Shown one piece after another: positions 11,699-23,302 of a stretch of DNA of 64,000 nucleotides. The position numbers were made by a program, and so were the translations under genes. This stretch comes from Coptis chinensis (lineage: Eukaryota > Streptophyta > Magnoliopsida > Ranunculales > Ranunculaceae), in NCBI GenBank assembly GCA_015680905.1, contig CM027380.1, positions 14,216,001 to 14,280,000 of the forward strand, in the 5' to 3' direction. Below the pieces are notes generated by a model. That model worked only from the letters and a program-made list of their open reading frames with translations, made no database searches and was not told where the DNA came from. Positions within the stretch are counted from its first letter, which is position 1; the number at the start of each line of letters is the position of its first letter.

Positions 11699-13807
11699 TC
11701 AAACTAACTCGACGTTGGGAGGCTCCTTGTGTATATTCAATAGGGACCTCGTAGACGAAGCTCTAGATGAGGTCGTAGATGTGGCGCGGCTGCAATTAGG
11801 ACACCAACAACGTGTTTTGTCTTTGACGCATTGATTCACTTCCTCAGTTGTATATGAGAGATCACAGATGTTCAATGGTGACGCAAAGTACATAGGCACA
11901 GGCATGTTCCCTGGGAGACTTGGTAATGTCGCTTCGAGATTTAGGACTTGAATAGCTTGCCTTATTGAAGGCCTTACTTTGTGATCAGGGTGAGCACACC
12001 ATAGTCCAACAATCATTAACCGCTCCATTTGTTTGTCGTTAAAGTCTTTGTTCAGTCTTTCATCAACTGCGTCTAGAAGTCTTCCTCTCCCGTAAAGCCC
12101 CCACACATATTCCACTAATCTCTTCTTGGATTCTTCAGCTTTAGGTTCAACGGGCATTCTTCCACATGCAATTTCTAAGGCCACAACTCCAAAGCTAAAA
12201 ACATCCGATTCTTTGCTAGACTTACCAGTCATGACGCATTCGGGTGCCAAGTAGCCCATAGTCCCAGCCAACATAGTTGTCTGGGAGCCTAGCTCGTGAT
12301 CGACAAATCTAGCAAGACCAAAATCTCCAAGTTTTGCATTGAAAGCCGAATCTAACATTACATTGCTCGATTTGATATCTCTATGTACCACACACTGCTC
12401 CCACTCTTCATGTAAGTAGAGCAAAGCAGAGGCCAGGCCAAGAGCTATCTTGTACCTTACTGGCCATTCAAGCGAGCTTTTCTTTCCAAAGAGGTGAGTA
12501 TCAAGACTCCCGTTAGGCATGCACTCATAAACCAAAAGGAACTCGCCATATTCATGACACCATCCAATCAATTTGACCAGATTTCGGTGACGCAAACGAC
12601 TTATTACTGTGACTTCTGAGACGTATTCTTTCTTACCCTGGGTAGATCCTCTAGAGATCTTCTTAACGGCTATAGTCTCATTGTCAGTGTTGTCATTCAG
12701 AACACCTTTATAAACTCCACCAAATCCTCCTTGGCCCAGCTTCCCATCCTCGGTAAAATCATGAGTTGCATGAACCAATTCCTTGTAGGTGAACCTCCGA
12801 GGTCCTGTTCCTTTGACAAATTTATCTTCAATGGATATATCTATCGCCATCACATCTTTCTCCCCTTCCTTCCCTCCTTTCCTCCTTTTCCTTACTCTTC
12901 TCAAGAAGAAAATTACATAGCCCAATACAGCTATTAGAAATGCACCAATAGTGACGGGTACAACCACCAACGTCGTAGTACTCTTCTTCTGGGGATTGAT
13001 TTGGACAGTCTCACTTATATTTGAGACGAAATTCCAGGATACAATTTTGTGGAGTTCAGTTGAACTACCTGTTGAAGCTGAAAACCCGACCACCACCATT
13101 TCAGGAAGAACTGTTGTTAAGTCCAAATTGTATGATAGGTTCGGAACACCGTTGTATACTTGTTGGTCATATGTCAAGTATACAAAAAGGTTTTTTAACG
13201 TGGAATTATAACCTATCCAAGCTGAACCCGTTCGACCATCTCTCATACTAGTGTCCCAACTGACATTGGTAACTGAAACTATGGAATTTACATCAATACC
13301 CACGTGATTGTCATCAGGATCCCAATCGTTCTTGAAAGTGTCAAATTCAACTGCAACAATCTTGGTGGAAGATGAGTTGTTGGTGGTTAAGTTGAAGAGG
13401 CCCAACCATTCTCCAGTTGAATTGTCAGGCAACACAGATCCAACTGGCGCAATGAAGAAGGCCAAACCATCACCAAAATACAGTGCGTCTACTCCTTGTA
13501 TGATGAACTCGAAATGGGTGATAAAGTCTGGCACAATGCGGGTAGTGGGATCATAGAGTTGGATAGGTCTTGCATAGATTGCACGGCCCGAACTTTCTTT
13601 TAAGTTGCCATCAGCTTGGTTTCTGGTAAGTTGTAGGACTTTATCGCCTGAAGTGAAGGCATCTCCAGAGAAGGTGATATTAGGGCTGTTAGGAGGAAAA
13701 GATGTAAAGTTGAAGATTGTGGAAGGGGTGGCTATAGAAAAAGGAATAATAGAGATGAAGACTATGAAATGGAAAATAGATTGTATGGCTGGAAACTCAA
13801 GAGCCAT
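11699..13807 (-). CDS. L-type lectin-domain receptor kinase 1 (LecRK class IX-like), 702 aa
   Basis: Predicted plasma-membrane receptor kinase, intronless. Order: signal peptide (about 1-26), legume-lectin domain (about 31-265, with VAVEFDTF at 151-158 and DDNHVGIDVNSI at 165-176), transmembrane helix (about 279-303) followed by the basic stop-transfer RRVRKRRK, then a Ser/Thr kinase domain (about 350-630). Kinase motifs are complete: glycine loop GQGGFGGVY (358-366), Lys382, HRD 475-477 (RD kinase), DFG 495-497, APE 521-523. The C-terminal tail is rich in Ser/Thr/Cys. All catalytic residues are present and there is no internal stop. The class IX assignment comes from overall resemblance and the EDKFVKGTGPRRFTYKEL juxtamembrane motif. 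Family members act in immunity and stress; the ligand is unknown. Confidence 0.95.
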   Translation of the reverse strand: MALEFPAIQSIFHFIVFISIIPFSIATPSTIFNFTSFPPNSPNITFSGDAFTSGDKVLQLTRNQADGNLKESSGRAIYARPIQLYDPTTRIVPDFITHFEFIIQGVDALYFGDGLAFFIAPVGSVLPDNSTGEWLGLFNLTTNNSSSTKIVAVEFDTFKNDWDPDDNHVGIDVNSIVSVTNVSWDTSMRDGRTGSAWIGYNSTLKNLFVYLTYDQQVYNGVPNLSYNLDLTTVLPEMVVVGFSASTGSSTELHKIVSWNFVSNISETVQINPQKKSTTTLVVVPVTIGAFLIAVLGYVIFFLRRVRKRRKGGKEGEKDVMAIDISIEDKFVKGTGPRRFTYKELVHATHDFTEDGKLGQGGFGGVYKGVLNDNTDNETIAVKKISRGSTQGKKEYVSEVTVISRLRHRNLVKLIGWCHEYGEFLLVYECMPNGSLDTHLFGKKSSLEWPVRYKIALGLASALLYLHEEWEQCVVHRDIKSSNVMLDSAFNAKLGDFGLARFVDHELGSQTTMLAGTMGYLAPECVMTGKSSKESDVFSFGVVALEIACGRMPVEPKAEESKKRLVEYVWGLYGRGRLLDAVDERLNKDFNDKQMERLMIVGLWCAHPDHKVRPSIRQAIQVLNLEATLPSLPGNMPVPMYFASPLNICDLSYTTEEVNQCVKDKTRCWCPNCSRATSTTSSRASSTRSLLNIHKEPPNVELV

Positions 13808-14800
13808 TTTACTGGAGCTGAGGGGACATATGCTATTGTGTTATGCTTCCTAGGTTTGATTGTTGAATTTTGGGATATAGAGTTGGAAGAGGGGGTGCAT
13901 GTGAAGACAGATGGATTCAGAGGAGAGATTTGTTTTGTAGTTGTTGATAGTTTCAAATCATCCCTAGGAACTATGCTTGTTTAAGATTTATGAATGAATT
14001 TGGCTGGCCGGCAACCCAATATGCCATCTGTATCATAGTTCTGAACGAATGAGTCAAATATAAAACAATCACATCTATATTATCCAGGCATTTGATGCCG
14101 GCCTTTTAGTGAGTTAAATCTCACAGTTGATTTCCAACAACAGAGGCAAGACTTGCTTTCTAATTATTATAGGACTTCGTAATAAATAGCAGCCTCAAGG
14201 TTGACATTCCTCAAAAGTATGCAACACTTCTTCGTTTGCCAAGACTTAAATTATCTATTCTTGTAATTAGCTACTGTATGAGGAAAAGGCCATTTCTCGA
14301 TAACTACTGTTAACTTACGCGCGATGATTGGTAAGACATAGAGGACCACAATGCATTGCCTTGCAGCCTAGCTACACAGCATTTTTGTGTCCAAGAACCT
14401 GGGTTTGTGGTCTTAGCTTAGAAAAAATATCTTTACTGTTACTTTAGTTAAGAAATATGTGCCCGCTATTTGCATAAATGGAGGATCACCAGTTTAGAGA
14501 TGATAAACCTCATTTTGCATGTGCATGAATGGAGCATCTGTTGGAGTTATCCCTCACATGAGGGAGAGAAGCGTGAATATGATTCTGGCGCTTTCGAATA
14601 TGAAATATGTTATAGTGCACCTGGAAGCATTCGGAGGAGGCGCGCTTAGGGGTGTAAAATGTAGGCGTCTTGACCGTGAAATCATTCCGGTGTTTTGGGT
14701 CGGGACTGTGAGGGGCCAACACTTGAATTGCCGTGGAAGCATTACGAAGGTGTTTTCACAATTGTTCAATTATTCAAAACTCTTGAATACAACTTGTTTT
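13808..14800. other. Intergenic, upstream of lectin kinase 1
   Basis: Presumed promoter of the minus-strand kinase, followed by unassigned sequence. Only short ORFs without recognisable similarity. Confidence 0.4.
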
Positions 14801-15340
14801 AGACTTCATTAACATATTTGGTTTTATCGATTTTTCGTTAACATATTCATTACAAAAATTCTTTAAAACCTATCAAAAATTTGGTTTTGATATAAAAACA
14901 AAATCAAGGTTTTGGAAAACCTAAGACTAAAACCGGACAAAAACAAAATCTAAGAAACCAATCTTTAAAAGCTATCAAGATTGAGAGATAACATTTCTGA
15001 GAGATACAAACCTCAGTAAAGAGATAAGAGTGATCTAGTAAGGTGAGAGACCGAAAGGAGAGATTGTAATCTTTCTTCCCACTTTATAAAGAAAACCTAA
15101 GACTCTTGTGGAAGTAGGCATCATTGGCCGAACCACGGTAAATCTCTGTGTTGTGGTTTGCCTTTACTGCTTTGCATTCTTATTTGTTGTTGATAGTTGT
15201 TTAGCGAGTTAGGCATGTTAGTATAGGCTGTAGTTGATATTTAGATTTTGTCCGGAGTTGAATTGTTTCCATATACGAGTTATCTGTGTAGTGAGGGAAT
15301 CGATTGGTATTGGTATAAACCCTAACAACATCTTCATACG
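14801..15340 (+). mobile_element. Possible Copia-type LTR remnant
   Basis: Contains ggagagattgtaatctttc followed by a guanosine/adenine-rich stretch, gtggaagtaggca, and a gccgaaccacggtaaa segment. These are features often seen around the R/U5 part of plant Copia LTRs. No matching second LTR, primer-binding site or target duplication was found, so the call is tentative. Confidence 0.35.
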
Positions 15341-16026
15341 TATTGGGGTATGCATCTAGGAATATTATAACTCCGTGAGAGAATAAGCGTGAGGTTTGTG
15401 CTGTGTGAACATGTTCGATCAGTTCTTCCTAGAGTGTCAATGCAGCACTTGTGATCATGATAGTGCCGAGTCACATATAACTATATAAGTATATTTTCAT
15501 TCCCTCTAATTCTAGTTACATATAGGTGTGAGAATGGATAGTGTATACAGAGCATGTCAAAATTTTAAGCTAGAGAGAGAGGACATACATCTGTAATGAA
15601 AAAGTCATGTATGTTTCTTTTCCAGTACGTAAACTCAAGGATACACCAGCTTTTAAATGATGTGGTCCTCAGCCTAAATTACAGGAATATCTGGTTGAAT
15701 AATTTATACGTTAAAAACTATGGCTTACTTGCTTGGTGACAAAAATTTGAAAAGTAGCTCTATGGTGTTCCTGAAATCTGAAAACGCTATATACCTAATT
15801 GATTCATTATTTCGAGTAAATCATCATAGCTACCGTGTTCATGTTGCAGCCATCTCTTTCCTCCCGTTTCTTTCTCTGAACTTGGAATGAGTCAAACTGT
15901 ATGGATTATAAGTTGGAAAATTGAAACAGAGAATCCCAGGAGCGTGATTCAGATTGTTAACACAAGAAAATACTAATACATAAAAAATAGAACATAAATA
16001 TCTATAAGCATAAGATTTATTCAAGC
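15341..16026. other. Intergenic, 3' flank of lectin kinase 2
   Basis: No gene or clear repeat seen. Confidence 0.4.
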
Positions 16027-18114
16027 TCAATGCATAACAGCTTTACGCGAATTCAGCAGAGATTTAGAAGGAGAAGAAGTTGAGGAAGACGTGTACAATT
16101 TCGATGAGTTAGTGCTGCAGCTGCTGCAGGAACATTCGCTACGATCTTTCTGTGAATCTGTAAGACCATCTGATGATGTATAGTAGAACTTGCACAGATG
16201 CATGGGAGGTGCAAAATATATGGGGGTAGGCAACTTGGATGGCAGATTGGGCAATGGAGACTCAAAGTTAAGAACATTGATCACCTGTCTTATGGAAGGT
16301 CGGATATCTTGATCAGGATGAGCACACCATAAACCAACAACCATCAAACATTCCATTTGTTGCACATTAAAATCCATACATAGTCTTTCATCGACTGCTT
16401 CAAGAAGCTTTCCCCTTCCATACAACTCCCAGACCCACTGTACCAGATTAGCTTTACCGAGTTCAACAGGTCTTCTCCCACAAGCAATTTCAAGTGAAAC
16501 TATTCCAAAGCTATAGACATCAGATTCCTTACTAGCCTTGCCAGTAGTAACACATTCAGGTGCTAAGTAGCCCATTGTTCCAGCTAACACAGTTGTTTGT
16601 GAACCTAATCCATGGTCTACAAGCCTTGCCAAACCAAAATCACCAAGTTTAGCGTTGAAACTTGAATCTAACATCACATTGCTTGATTTAACGTCTCTAT
16701 GAACTACGCATTGCTCCCACTCTTCATGAAGATAGAGCAGTGCAGATGCCAAGCCAAGAGCTATCTTGTACCTTACCACCCAGGCAAGCATGTTCTTTGT
16801 TCCGAACAAATGGAAATCAAGGCTTCCGTTGGGCATCAGTTCATAAACAAGTAGCAATTCACCTTGCTCGTGGCACCAACCAATGAGTTGAACCAAATTT
16901 TTATGTCTTAATCGACTAATGATTTTAACTTCTGAGACATACTCTTTTTTCCCCTGTTTCGATCCTCTTGAAACTCTTTTTACTGCTACATTCAGGCTTG
17001 GTTCACTTAAGACTCCTTTGTAAACTCCTCCAAATCCTCCCTCGCCAAGCTTCCCTTCCTCTGAGAAATTTCCAGTTGCACGAACCAGTTCATTGTAAGA
17101 GAACCTTTTAGGTCCGGTTCCTTTTTCAAATTCATCGTCCATTGACACATCACGAATAATGTCGGCCTTTTTCAAATTCATCTGTGAAGTTCTCCTCTTC
17201 CTCAAAACGAACCAAACTAAACCGAAAATACAACACAAGACACCTGCACCCATAACCAGACCAACCACCAATCCAACATTTTGCTTGTTTCCTCCTTTAC
17301 TGATCTCTAAACTGGACTGAAACTCCCATGATAGAATGTTATGTATTTCAATCCAGTCCCCTGTGGAAGCTGAAAACCCGACGCTAACCTGTTCTGGTAA
17401 TACATCCCTCAAGTCAATCACATAAGAAAGGGTGGAATTTGTACTAAAAACAGGATTGTCAGCATAAGTTAAGAAGACAGTTAAGTTTCTTGTACTAGAA
17501 TTGTAATTTACCCAAGCATTAGCTTTTTTCCCTTTCTTGATGCTACTACCCCATGTTACATTGGTGACAGAAACAATGGAGTTTATGTTAATACCTACAT
17601 GATCAGAACTTGGATCCCATGTGTTTTCAAGACTATCGAACTCGACTGCCACAACTTGATTTCCATTAGAACTGAAAGCAGACTGTTCATTGAATAGACC
17701 AAGGAATCCACCAGACGAGTTGTCGGGGACAACAGATGGGAACGGGGCAAGGAAAAAACATAGCCCATCACCATACTTGGAATTATTGACTGCGCTAATG
17801 TTAAAGGAGAAGTGAGTCTTAAAATCTGTCAGTCTTCCAGTGTTAGAATCCCATAGTTGCACTGGTTCAGAATAGGTAGCATGGCCGACACTCATAGTAA
17901 GAGAATCGTCGACTTGATTTTTGGTCAGCTGAATGACTCCATTTGACGAAAAAGCATCACCGTTATATGTAATATGTGGTGTGTTTGGATCAAAACGGGA
18001 GAAATTGAAAGACGCTGGATATACATAGGGAAGAAGCAATAACAAAACAATGGAGATCAGAGAAGCTTTTGATCTATAGATAGTCATGGTTAGAAGGTGC
18101 GAGGCAGTATGCAA
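16027..18114 (-). CDS. L-type lectin-domain receptor kinase 2 (LecRK class IX-like), 695 aa
   Basis: Intronless and intact. A hydrophobic signal segment lies at about 17-33. The ATG at residue 10 (MTIYRSK) is an equally good start. The lectin domain spans about 35-265 (VVAVEFDS at 144-151, SDHVGININSI at 170-180). The transmembrane helix is about 281-304, then RKRR. The kinase domain has glycine loop GEGGFGGVY (357-365), Lys379, HRD 472-474, DFG 492-494 and APE 518-520. The C-terminal tail ends in a Ser/Cys/Thr-rich stretch. It lies 2.2 kb beyond kinase 1 in the same orientation and shares its juxtamembrane motif (EFEKGTGPKRFSYNEL), so the two are probably tandem duplicates. Substrate and ligand cannot be read from the sequence. 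Confidence 0.95.
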   Translation of the reverse strand: MHTASHLLTMTIYRSKASLISIVLLLLLPYVYPASFNFSRFDPNTPHITYNGDAFSSNGVIQLTKNQVDDSLTMSVGHATYSEPVQLWDSNTGRLTDFKTHFSFNISAVNNSKYGDGLCFFLAPFPSVVPDNSSGGFLGLFNEQSAFSSNGNQVVAVEFDSLENTWDPSSDHVGININSIVSVTNVTWGSSIKKGKKANAWVNYNSSTRNLTVFLTYADNPVFSTNSTLSYVIDLRDVLPEQVSVGFSASTGDWIEIHNILSWEFQSSLEISKGGNKQNVGLVVGLVMGAGVLCCIFGLVWFVLRKRRTSQMNLKKADIIRDVSMDDEFEKGTGPKRFSYNELVRATGNFSEEGKLGEGGFGGVYKGVLSEPSLNVAVKRVSRGSKQGKKEYVSEVKIISRLRHKNLVQLIGWCHEQGELLLVYELMPNGSLDFHLFGTKNMLAWVVRYKIALGLASALLYLHEEWEQCVVHRDVKSSNVMLDSSFNAKLGDFGLARLVDHGLGSQTTVLAGTMGYLAPECVTTGKASKESDVYSFGIVSLEIACGRRPVELGKANLVQWVWELYGRGKLLEAVDERLCMDFNVQQMECLMVVGLWCAHPDQDIRPSIRQVINVLNFESPLPNLPSKLPTPIYFAPPMHLCKFYYTSSDGLTDSQKDRSECSCSSCSTNSSKLYTSSSTSSPSKSLLNSRKAVMH

Positions 18115-19996
18115 GTAGAATAGGCCGCAGTGTACGTGGTTAAGGCATCAGTTGGCCCTTCGAAACAAATTACATTTCTCAATTCAATGTTGGGTGACAT
18201 GTTATTCATTAATTTAGGAACTTGTTCAAATCGTCTATTTTTAATGCCTTAGTGGTTTGTAGTAGGTGCTTTAATACTATCTATATATCGTAATTAGAGG
18301 TTGGATTACATGATGTCAACCATTATATCAAGGAGATAAATAAGCATTATTATTATTCCAGTTGAGTTGACAAGGGATTGGTCCGTTTTGGTTTCGTTAC
18401 TCTGGAAAGAGTTCTTTATTATGCAGGCCAGAAGTTTTTTTTTTTTTTTTTTTTGGAAAAAGGTTATGGGGTTGAGGCAAACTCCTACCTGTTGATTAAA
18501 CTTCAAAGAGTTACATATCTTCCTAAGAGTATGATCATTAGAGGGAGAATCATCACTACAACAATACTAGGCTCTAAGCCTTACAATTATGAGAAACTCA
18601 TGAATATAGCCCACTCTTTGGTTCACACACAAAGAATTAACAACATAAAATCATTTAATGTCTCCCACCAAACAAAAGTTTATCCCTTAAGACCAGACGA
18701 TCATTCCTTAGATGTTTCTGTGCATACTCGAAGTTATAGAAAAAAGTCCCACATTCACCGCAAGTGTATGTTAAACCAAGAGTATCATCTGAAATCTCCT
18801 TAATGTATCAATCAAGATTTTTACCTTTATATCTTGCCTTGGAAGATTTCTTAATCATAGCTAAGGTAGGACTAATTTCACCGACTAAGCGCCCCTTGAC
18901 CACAGTTGGAGAGGGTTATTTTCTAGTTCTCTTTGACCTAACCGTAGTCCATTCCTCATCAGCTTGAGTTTCCCTCTGAACTCTCGACCTTGTACCAAGT
19001 GGAGAGATAGGTTGTACTTTATATCTCGTCTGCAGGCTAGATGTTAATCACATCGTTACTCGTTTTCGGGTTCTTGAACTTGTCTTACTTTGTGGAAAGT
19101 TCACCCACTCCAAAATATATTTTTAAAACCACTTTTTCTGTTTGGAGATATCAAAGTATGGCATCTTGGATGTAGCTTTAAAATTTATCTGTTTTTTATA
19201 TATATATTTTTGATAATATTTACCTGTTTTATATATGCATATAGAATACCAAGACATAGCAGATTGCCGTTTAGAAGATATTACCACCCCAGGCCACTTT
19301 GTCCATGAATTGCAAAACTTGTTCCTAGATTCATCTCAATATGTTGTTATTTTGTTATGGTGAAAATCAAGTAAGACACTAGCTTTTCGGGTTCCAATTA
19401 TGTAAATAAATCTGAAACATTCTTGCCTATTGATCTCAAACATTAGGTAAAACGTTCTTGAAAAAATTTCACATATGATCCTCAATGTTTCCCTTGGAGT
19501 CCATTGCATTGTAGGTACAATCGATCTACTCTGCTACACCTTAGATTGTGCCAGAAACTGGCAGAGGCGATTCCCTTTTTCTTCAGTGTAAACAAAGTTT
19601 TACATGGTAGGCATTGTCTTCAATCAACTAGATGATTAATATTATAGCTGATTGTAGAAAATCCTATGTGAGTATGTAGGACATTACTTCTCCATTAGAC
19701 ATCACTTTCTTTTTTGTAAAGATCAAAACCAATCTAACAAACTCCCGAAGGAATGGCAAAACGATACAAGTTGAATCTCAAACAAAATTTACACAAAGTG
19801 GTTTTCAAATGACAAAATAAACAGATCCTTGGACCCAGAATATACATGAAATTTAAGAACAAAACACAAAATGAAATACATGAAGTAAACCAGCTAATCA
19901 TACAGTGGCATTTAACTGCATAGCCTAAACAATGAAATATCTCTAGTTGTAAAATGAATGTAATCTTACCAACTATATGGGTAGTTTTACATGTTA
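18115..19996. other. Intergenic between lectin kinases 2 and 3
   Basis: Contains a T-tract (about 18435-18454) followed by a 141-codon plus-strand frame with no recognisable motif. The stretch 19560-19996 resembles 50000-50398 downstream of kinase 4, so it is the 3' flank of the duplicated block. Confidence 0.45.
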
Positions 19997-22099
19997 TCAT
20001 CTCGGTGCGGATTTCAGAAGAGATGCTGAAGCTGAATAATTGCTTACAATTGAGGAATTTGAGCTGAAACTCCTACCAGAAGCTTGACTTTGATTTCCTT
20101 GAGTGTCTGTAGCGCAGCTAGATGACGCATAAGAGAATTCAAGATCTTGCGTGGAAGGTGTGAAATAAGTTGGTACTGACATCTTGGAAGGAAGATCAGG
20201 TAACGGAGCTTCGAAATTTAGAACACTAATTGCTTGTTTCATAGAAGGTCTGAGATTGTGATCTAAGCTAGCACACCATAATCCAACAATCATCAATCTC
20301 TGTATTTCTTCCTCGTCGAAATCCATGCGAAGTTTTGTGTCTGCGGCTTCAAGAAGTCTTCCACTTCCATAAAGCACCCAGACCCAAGCTACCAATCCCA
20401 CCTTACTCTCTTCCTCCTTAGGTTCCACAACTCTTCTCCCGCAAGCAATTTCCAACGCAACAACACCAAAGCTATAAACGTCTGACTCCTTTCCAGCCTT
20501 ACCTGTTACCACGCATTCAGGAGCCAGGTAGCCCATTGTCCCCGCCAGCATGGTTGTTTTTACTCCTAGTTGATGGTCAACAAACCTTGCCAAACCAAAA
20601 TCGCCAAGTTTTGCATTAAAACTAGAATCCAGCATGACATTGCTTGATTTAATATCCCTATGCACCACACATTGTTCCCACTCCTCATGCAAATACAGGA
20701 GCGCCGAGGCCAAGCCAAGGGCTATCTTGTACCTCAAAACCCAAGTTAACATTGTTCTTCCTCCAAAGAGATGAAAATCAAGGCTACCATTAGGCATGAA
20801 CTCATATACAAGAATGAATTCCCCTCGTTCGTGACACCAACCACTCAATTGTACTAAATTTCGGTGTCTCAGTTGACTAATGATCTTTACTTCTGACACA
20901 AACTCCTTCTTCCCTTGGCTAGATCCTCTTGAAACTCTCTTAACAGCCACATCAGCATTGGAATCACTCAATATACCTCTATATACACCGCCAAACCCTC
21001 CCTCTCCAAGCTTACCTTCCTCGGTGAAATTTCTTGTTGCACGGGCTAATTCACCATAGGTGAACCTCTTAGGCCCTGTTCCTTTTTCATAGTCCTCGTC
21101 GGTGAGTATGTCAAGGACTTCATCTTCCTCTTTCTTTTGATTGCTCCTCTTCCTCCAAACAAACAATATTGAAGCCAACCCAATAACCAAAACAGAAGCA
21201 CCAACAACTAAGCCAACCACCAGTCTAATGGTACTCTTGTCTTCCCCTCCACCAGTCCCATTTCCTCCACCGTTCCCTGGACTAGATGGAAATTCTGTTG
21301 AATTGAACTCCCATGAAAGAATAGTGTGTAGCTGGGATTGTTGCCCAGTGGCTGCTGAGAAACCAACAGTTATCCATTCAGGTAAAATATTCTTCAGATC
21401 GACAACATGGGATAGAATTGAGCTTCCATTAAAAGCAGGATTTGAATCAAAAGTCAAGTAAACACTCAAGTTTTTTGTGCTGGAGGTATAACTGACCCAA
21501 ACATTAGCTGTGGGACGATCCTTCAACTGAGTAGCATTCCATATAACTGTTGAATTGATTGAATTAATGTCGATACCGACATGATCATCCCAGATATCCC
21601 ATTGATTAGGAAAAGTGTCGAACTCAACCGCAACAAGTGGATAATCTGATGAAGAATTTCGGCTATATAGACCTAGAAGCTCACCATATCCATTAGAACC
21701 AGGGGGGATGTCAGAACCATTGGGAGCAAGGAAGAAAGCTAAACCATCTGCACCATAATCTGAAGAGAGCCTTTTGATGACAAATGAGAAGTGAGTAGTG
21801 AAGTCAGCTACTTCTCCACTAACCGAATCCCATAGATGCACTGCCTCCGCATATACAGCTCGACCAACACTGTCAGTAGATACTGCATCACGTCGGTTTG
21901 TAGTGAGTTGGATGTGTCCAGACGCCGATGACGCATTACCTTGTAAGATTAAGTTCTTTGGGACTGATTCAAAACTGGGATAGTTGAAGGTAGTTGCTTT
22001 CATTGAGGGAATAAAGACTAACAGCATGAAGAGTTGTAACAAGGAGAAGATAGTTTTAGTTGCAGGAGTACGAAATTTTCTTGACTTGAAGAAAGCCAT
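19997..22099 (-). CDS. L-type lectin-domain receptor kinase 3 (LecRK class IX-like), 700 aa
   Basis: The start at 22099 (MAFFKSRKFR) is preferred: it gives a signal peptide (about 1-35) and matches its paralogue at 50399-52561. The frame is also open upstream to 22444, but that extension has no counterpart. Lectin domain about 36-277 (VAVEFDTF 156-163), a glycine-rich linker (about 283-297), transmembrane helix about 292-314, then RKR. Kinase: GEGGFGGVY (375-383), Lys387, HRD 480-482, DFG 500-502, APE 526-528. All catalytic residues are kept. One oddity is LVQLSGWCHE, where the other three kinases have isoleucine in place of serine (residue 419). It is the closest relative of kinase 4, from which transposons now separate it. 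Confidence 0.95.
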   Translation of the reverse strand: MAFFKSRKFRTPATKTIFSLLQLFMLLVFIPSMKATTFNYPSFESVPKNLILQGNASSASGHIQLTTNRRDAVSTDSVGRAVYAEAVHLWDSVSGEVADFTTHFSFVIKRLSSDYGADGLAFFLAPNGSDIPPGSNGYGELLGLYSRNSSSDYPLVAVEFDTFPNQWDIWDDHVGIDINSINSTVIWNATQLKDRPTANVWVSYTSSTKNLSVYLTFDSNPAFNGSSILSHVVDLKNILPEWITVGFSAATGQQSQLHTILSWEFNSTEFPSSPGNGGGNGTGGGEDKSTIRLVVGLVVGASVLVIGLASILFVWRKRSNQKKEEDEVLDILTDEDYEKGTGPKRFTYGELARATRNFTEEGKLGEGGFGGVYRGILSDSNADVAVKRVSRGSSQGKKEFVSEVKIISQLRHRNLVQLSGWCHERGEFILVYEFMPNGSLDFHLFGGRTMLTWVLRYKIALGLASALLYLHEEWEQCVVHRDIKSSNVMLDSSFNAKLGDFGLARFVDHQLGVKTTMLAGTMGYLAPECVVTGKAGKESDVYSFGVVALEIACGRRVVEPKEEESKVGLVAWVWVLYGSGRLLEAADTKLRMDFDEEEIQRLMIVGLWCASLDHNLRPSMKQAISVLNFEAPLPDLPSKMSVPTYFTPSTQDLEFSYASSSCATDTQGNQSQASGRSFSSNSSIVSNYSASASLLKSAPR

Positions 22100-22805
22100 G
22101 GTATGTGAAAGAAGGTCGACACTGGTAGATATGAAGACCTTACGGATCAATTCATGTACACGTTTTAGGAGACTTATTTCGACTACAGTATACCAAGTTA
22201 CCAACCTTGAAGGAGTTAAACCCCCGGAAGCCTCAAAGCTTTCATTATTTAGAAATAGGCAGTTGAGACTCGTGACCCTTTCAGTCTTCATTGAGTCTCT
22301 TTCTCTTACTATGAATGAATAGGATTTTAAAATTAATTTAAAGACGTGACCATTGGACTTTCCATCTGTTCTTCTGATACTTTTCATCGAATTCACACTC
22401 ACGCATTTGGATTTAAAAACCTTGCTATTTTGCGTGTCGGGCATTTCAGAAACGACAGTAACGGATTTTATTAGTATTCAGTACTGATGTAAAGTGAACA
22501 AAATAAAGATGATCATATTAACTGTCTAGTGATTACAGTGATTAGTATTGTACTATTGTTTAAGCCGTGATGCTGAAGCATCAGCAACTCCTTTGAAATA
22601 TAGTTAGGTATTTGTTTAAATAGAAAGATAAGTGCAGTTTTGATCAATACTTAAGATGACTACAGATAAAACAGAATCATGGCATCGCCGGCACAAATCG
22701 TTTGTAAGGGCAACCATTAAGATTATGATATGTTACTGGCTTTAGCATTAATATAAGTTCGTTTCAAAACTCATTCATAGTGGAACCAAAGCGATCTGTA
22801 GTTTA
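22100..22805. other. Upstream region of lectin kinase 3
   Basis: The first 180 bp or so (to about 22260) match the upstream region of kinase 4 (52562-52735), including catggtatgtgaaagaaggt and a cattatttag block. It is therefore the conserved promoter-proximal part of the duplicated unit. Nothing else was seen up to the Mutator-like element. Confidence 0.5.
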
Positions 22806-22814
22806 TTAACAATT

Positions 22815-22880
22815 GGGCTTTTTAGACATAGACCCCCAATTTATCAAATATTTGTTTTGCACCCCCAATCTCACTGGTTG
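22815..22880 (+). repeat. Left terminal inverted repeat of the Mutator-like element
   Basis: Starts GGGCTTTTTAGACATAGAC directly after the target copy 22806-22814 and continues to TTTGTTTTGCACCCCCAAT. Confidence 0.85.
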
Positions 22881-23302
22881 ATTGGGGAAAAACCGGAACC
22901 GGTGTATATTCCAAAAAAAATTGGGTCCTATTATTGACAGACTCCATTTTGTATTGGGCAGACCCTGACCCAATTTGTCTGTATTTACGTTGGACACAAC
23001 ATTGAGTTTTGGGCAGACTCCATCACCAAAGCCCGCACAAACATAAACTTAAGTAAAAGAAATCCCAGCCTTTGTCTCCGTCTCCGGTCCATTTTTTCCT
23101 CGTCAGTGGCTGTATATTGTCTAATTTGAGCAGTACAAATAGTTCAGCATGAATTCAAACCCATGATTTTGAAATTAGCTTCAAACATGAAAAACTGAAA
23201 AGCAAGAAATACTCAAACAACTGTAAATCTTGGACGGGTTATTAGAAAAGTCTAGGATGAGATGAACCCGGGAAGAAAAAGCAAGAAGAAAAACAACTGT
23301 AA

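Noticed and set aside
14510-14812. Short ORFs on both strands upstream of kinase 1
   Set aside because: Overlapping frames on both strands without similarity. Most likely chance.
18378-18803. 141-codon ORF starting near a T-tract
   Set aside because: It includes a homopolymer-encoded Phe run, shows no motif or splice context, and the composition looks like random AT-rich DNA.
22100-22444. N-terminal extension of lectin kinase 3 to 22444
   Set aside because: It has no counterpart in the paralogue beyond a few residues and would bury the signal peptide. The start at 22099 is preferred.
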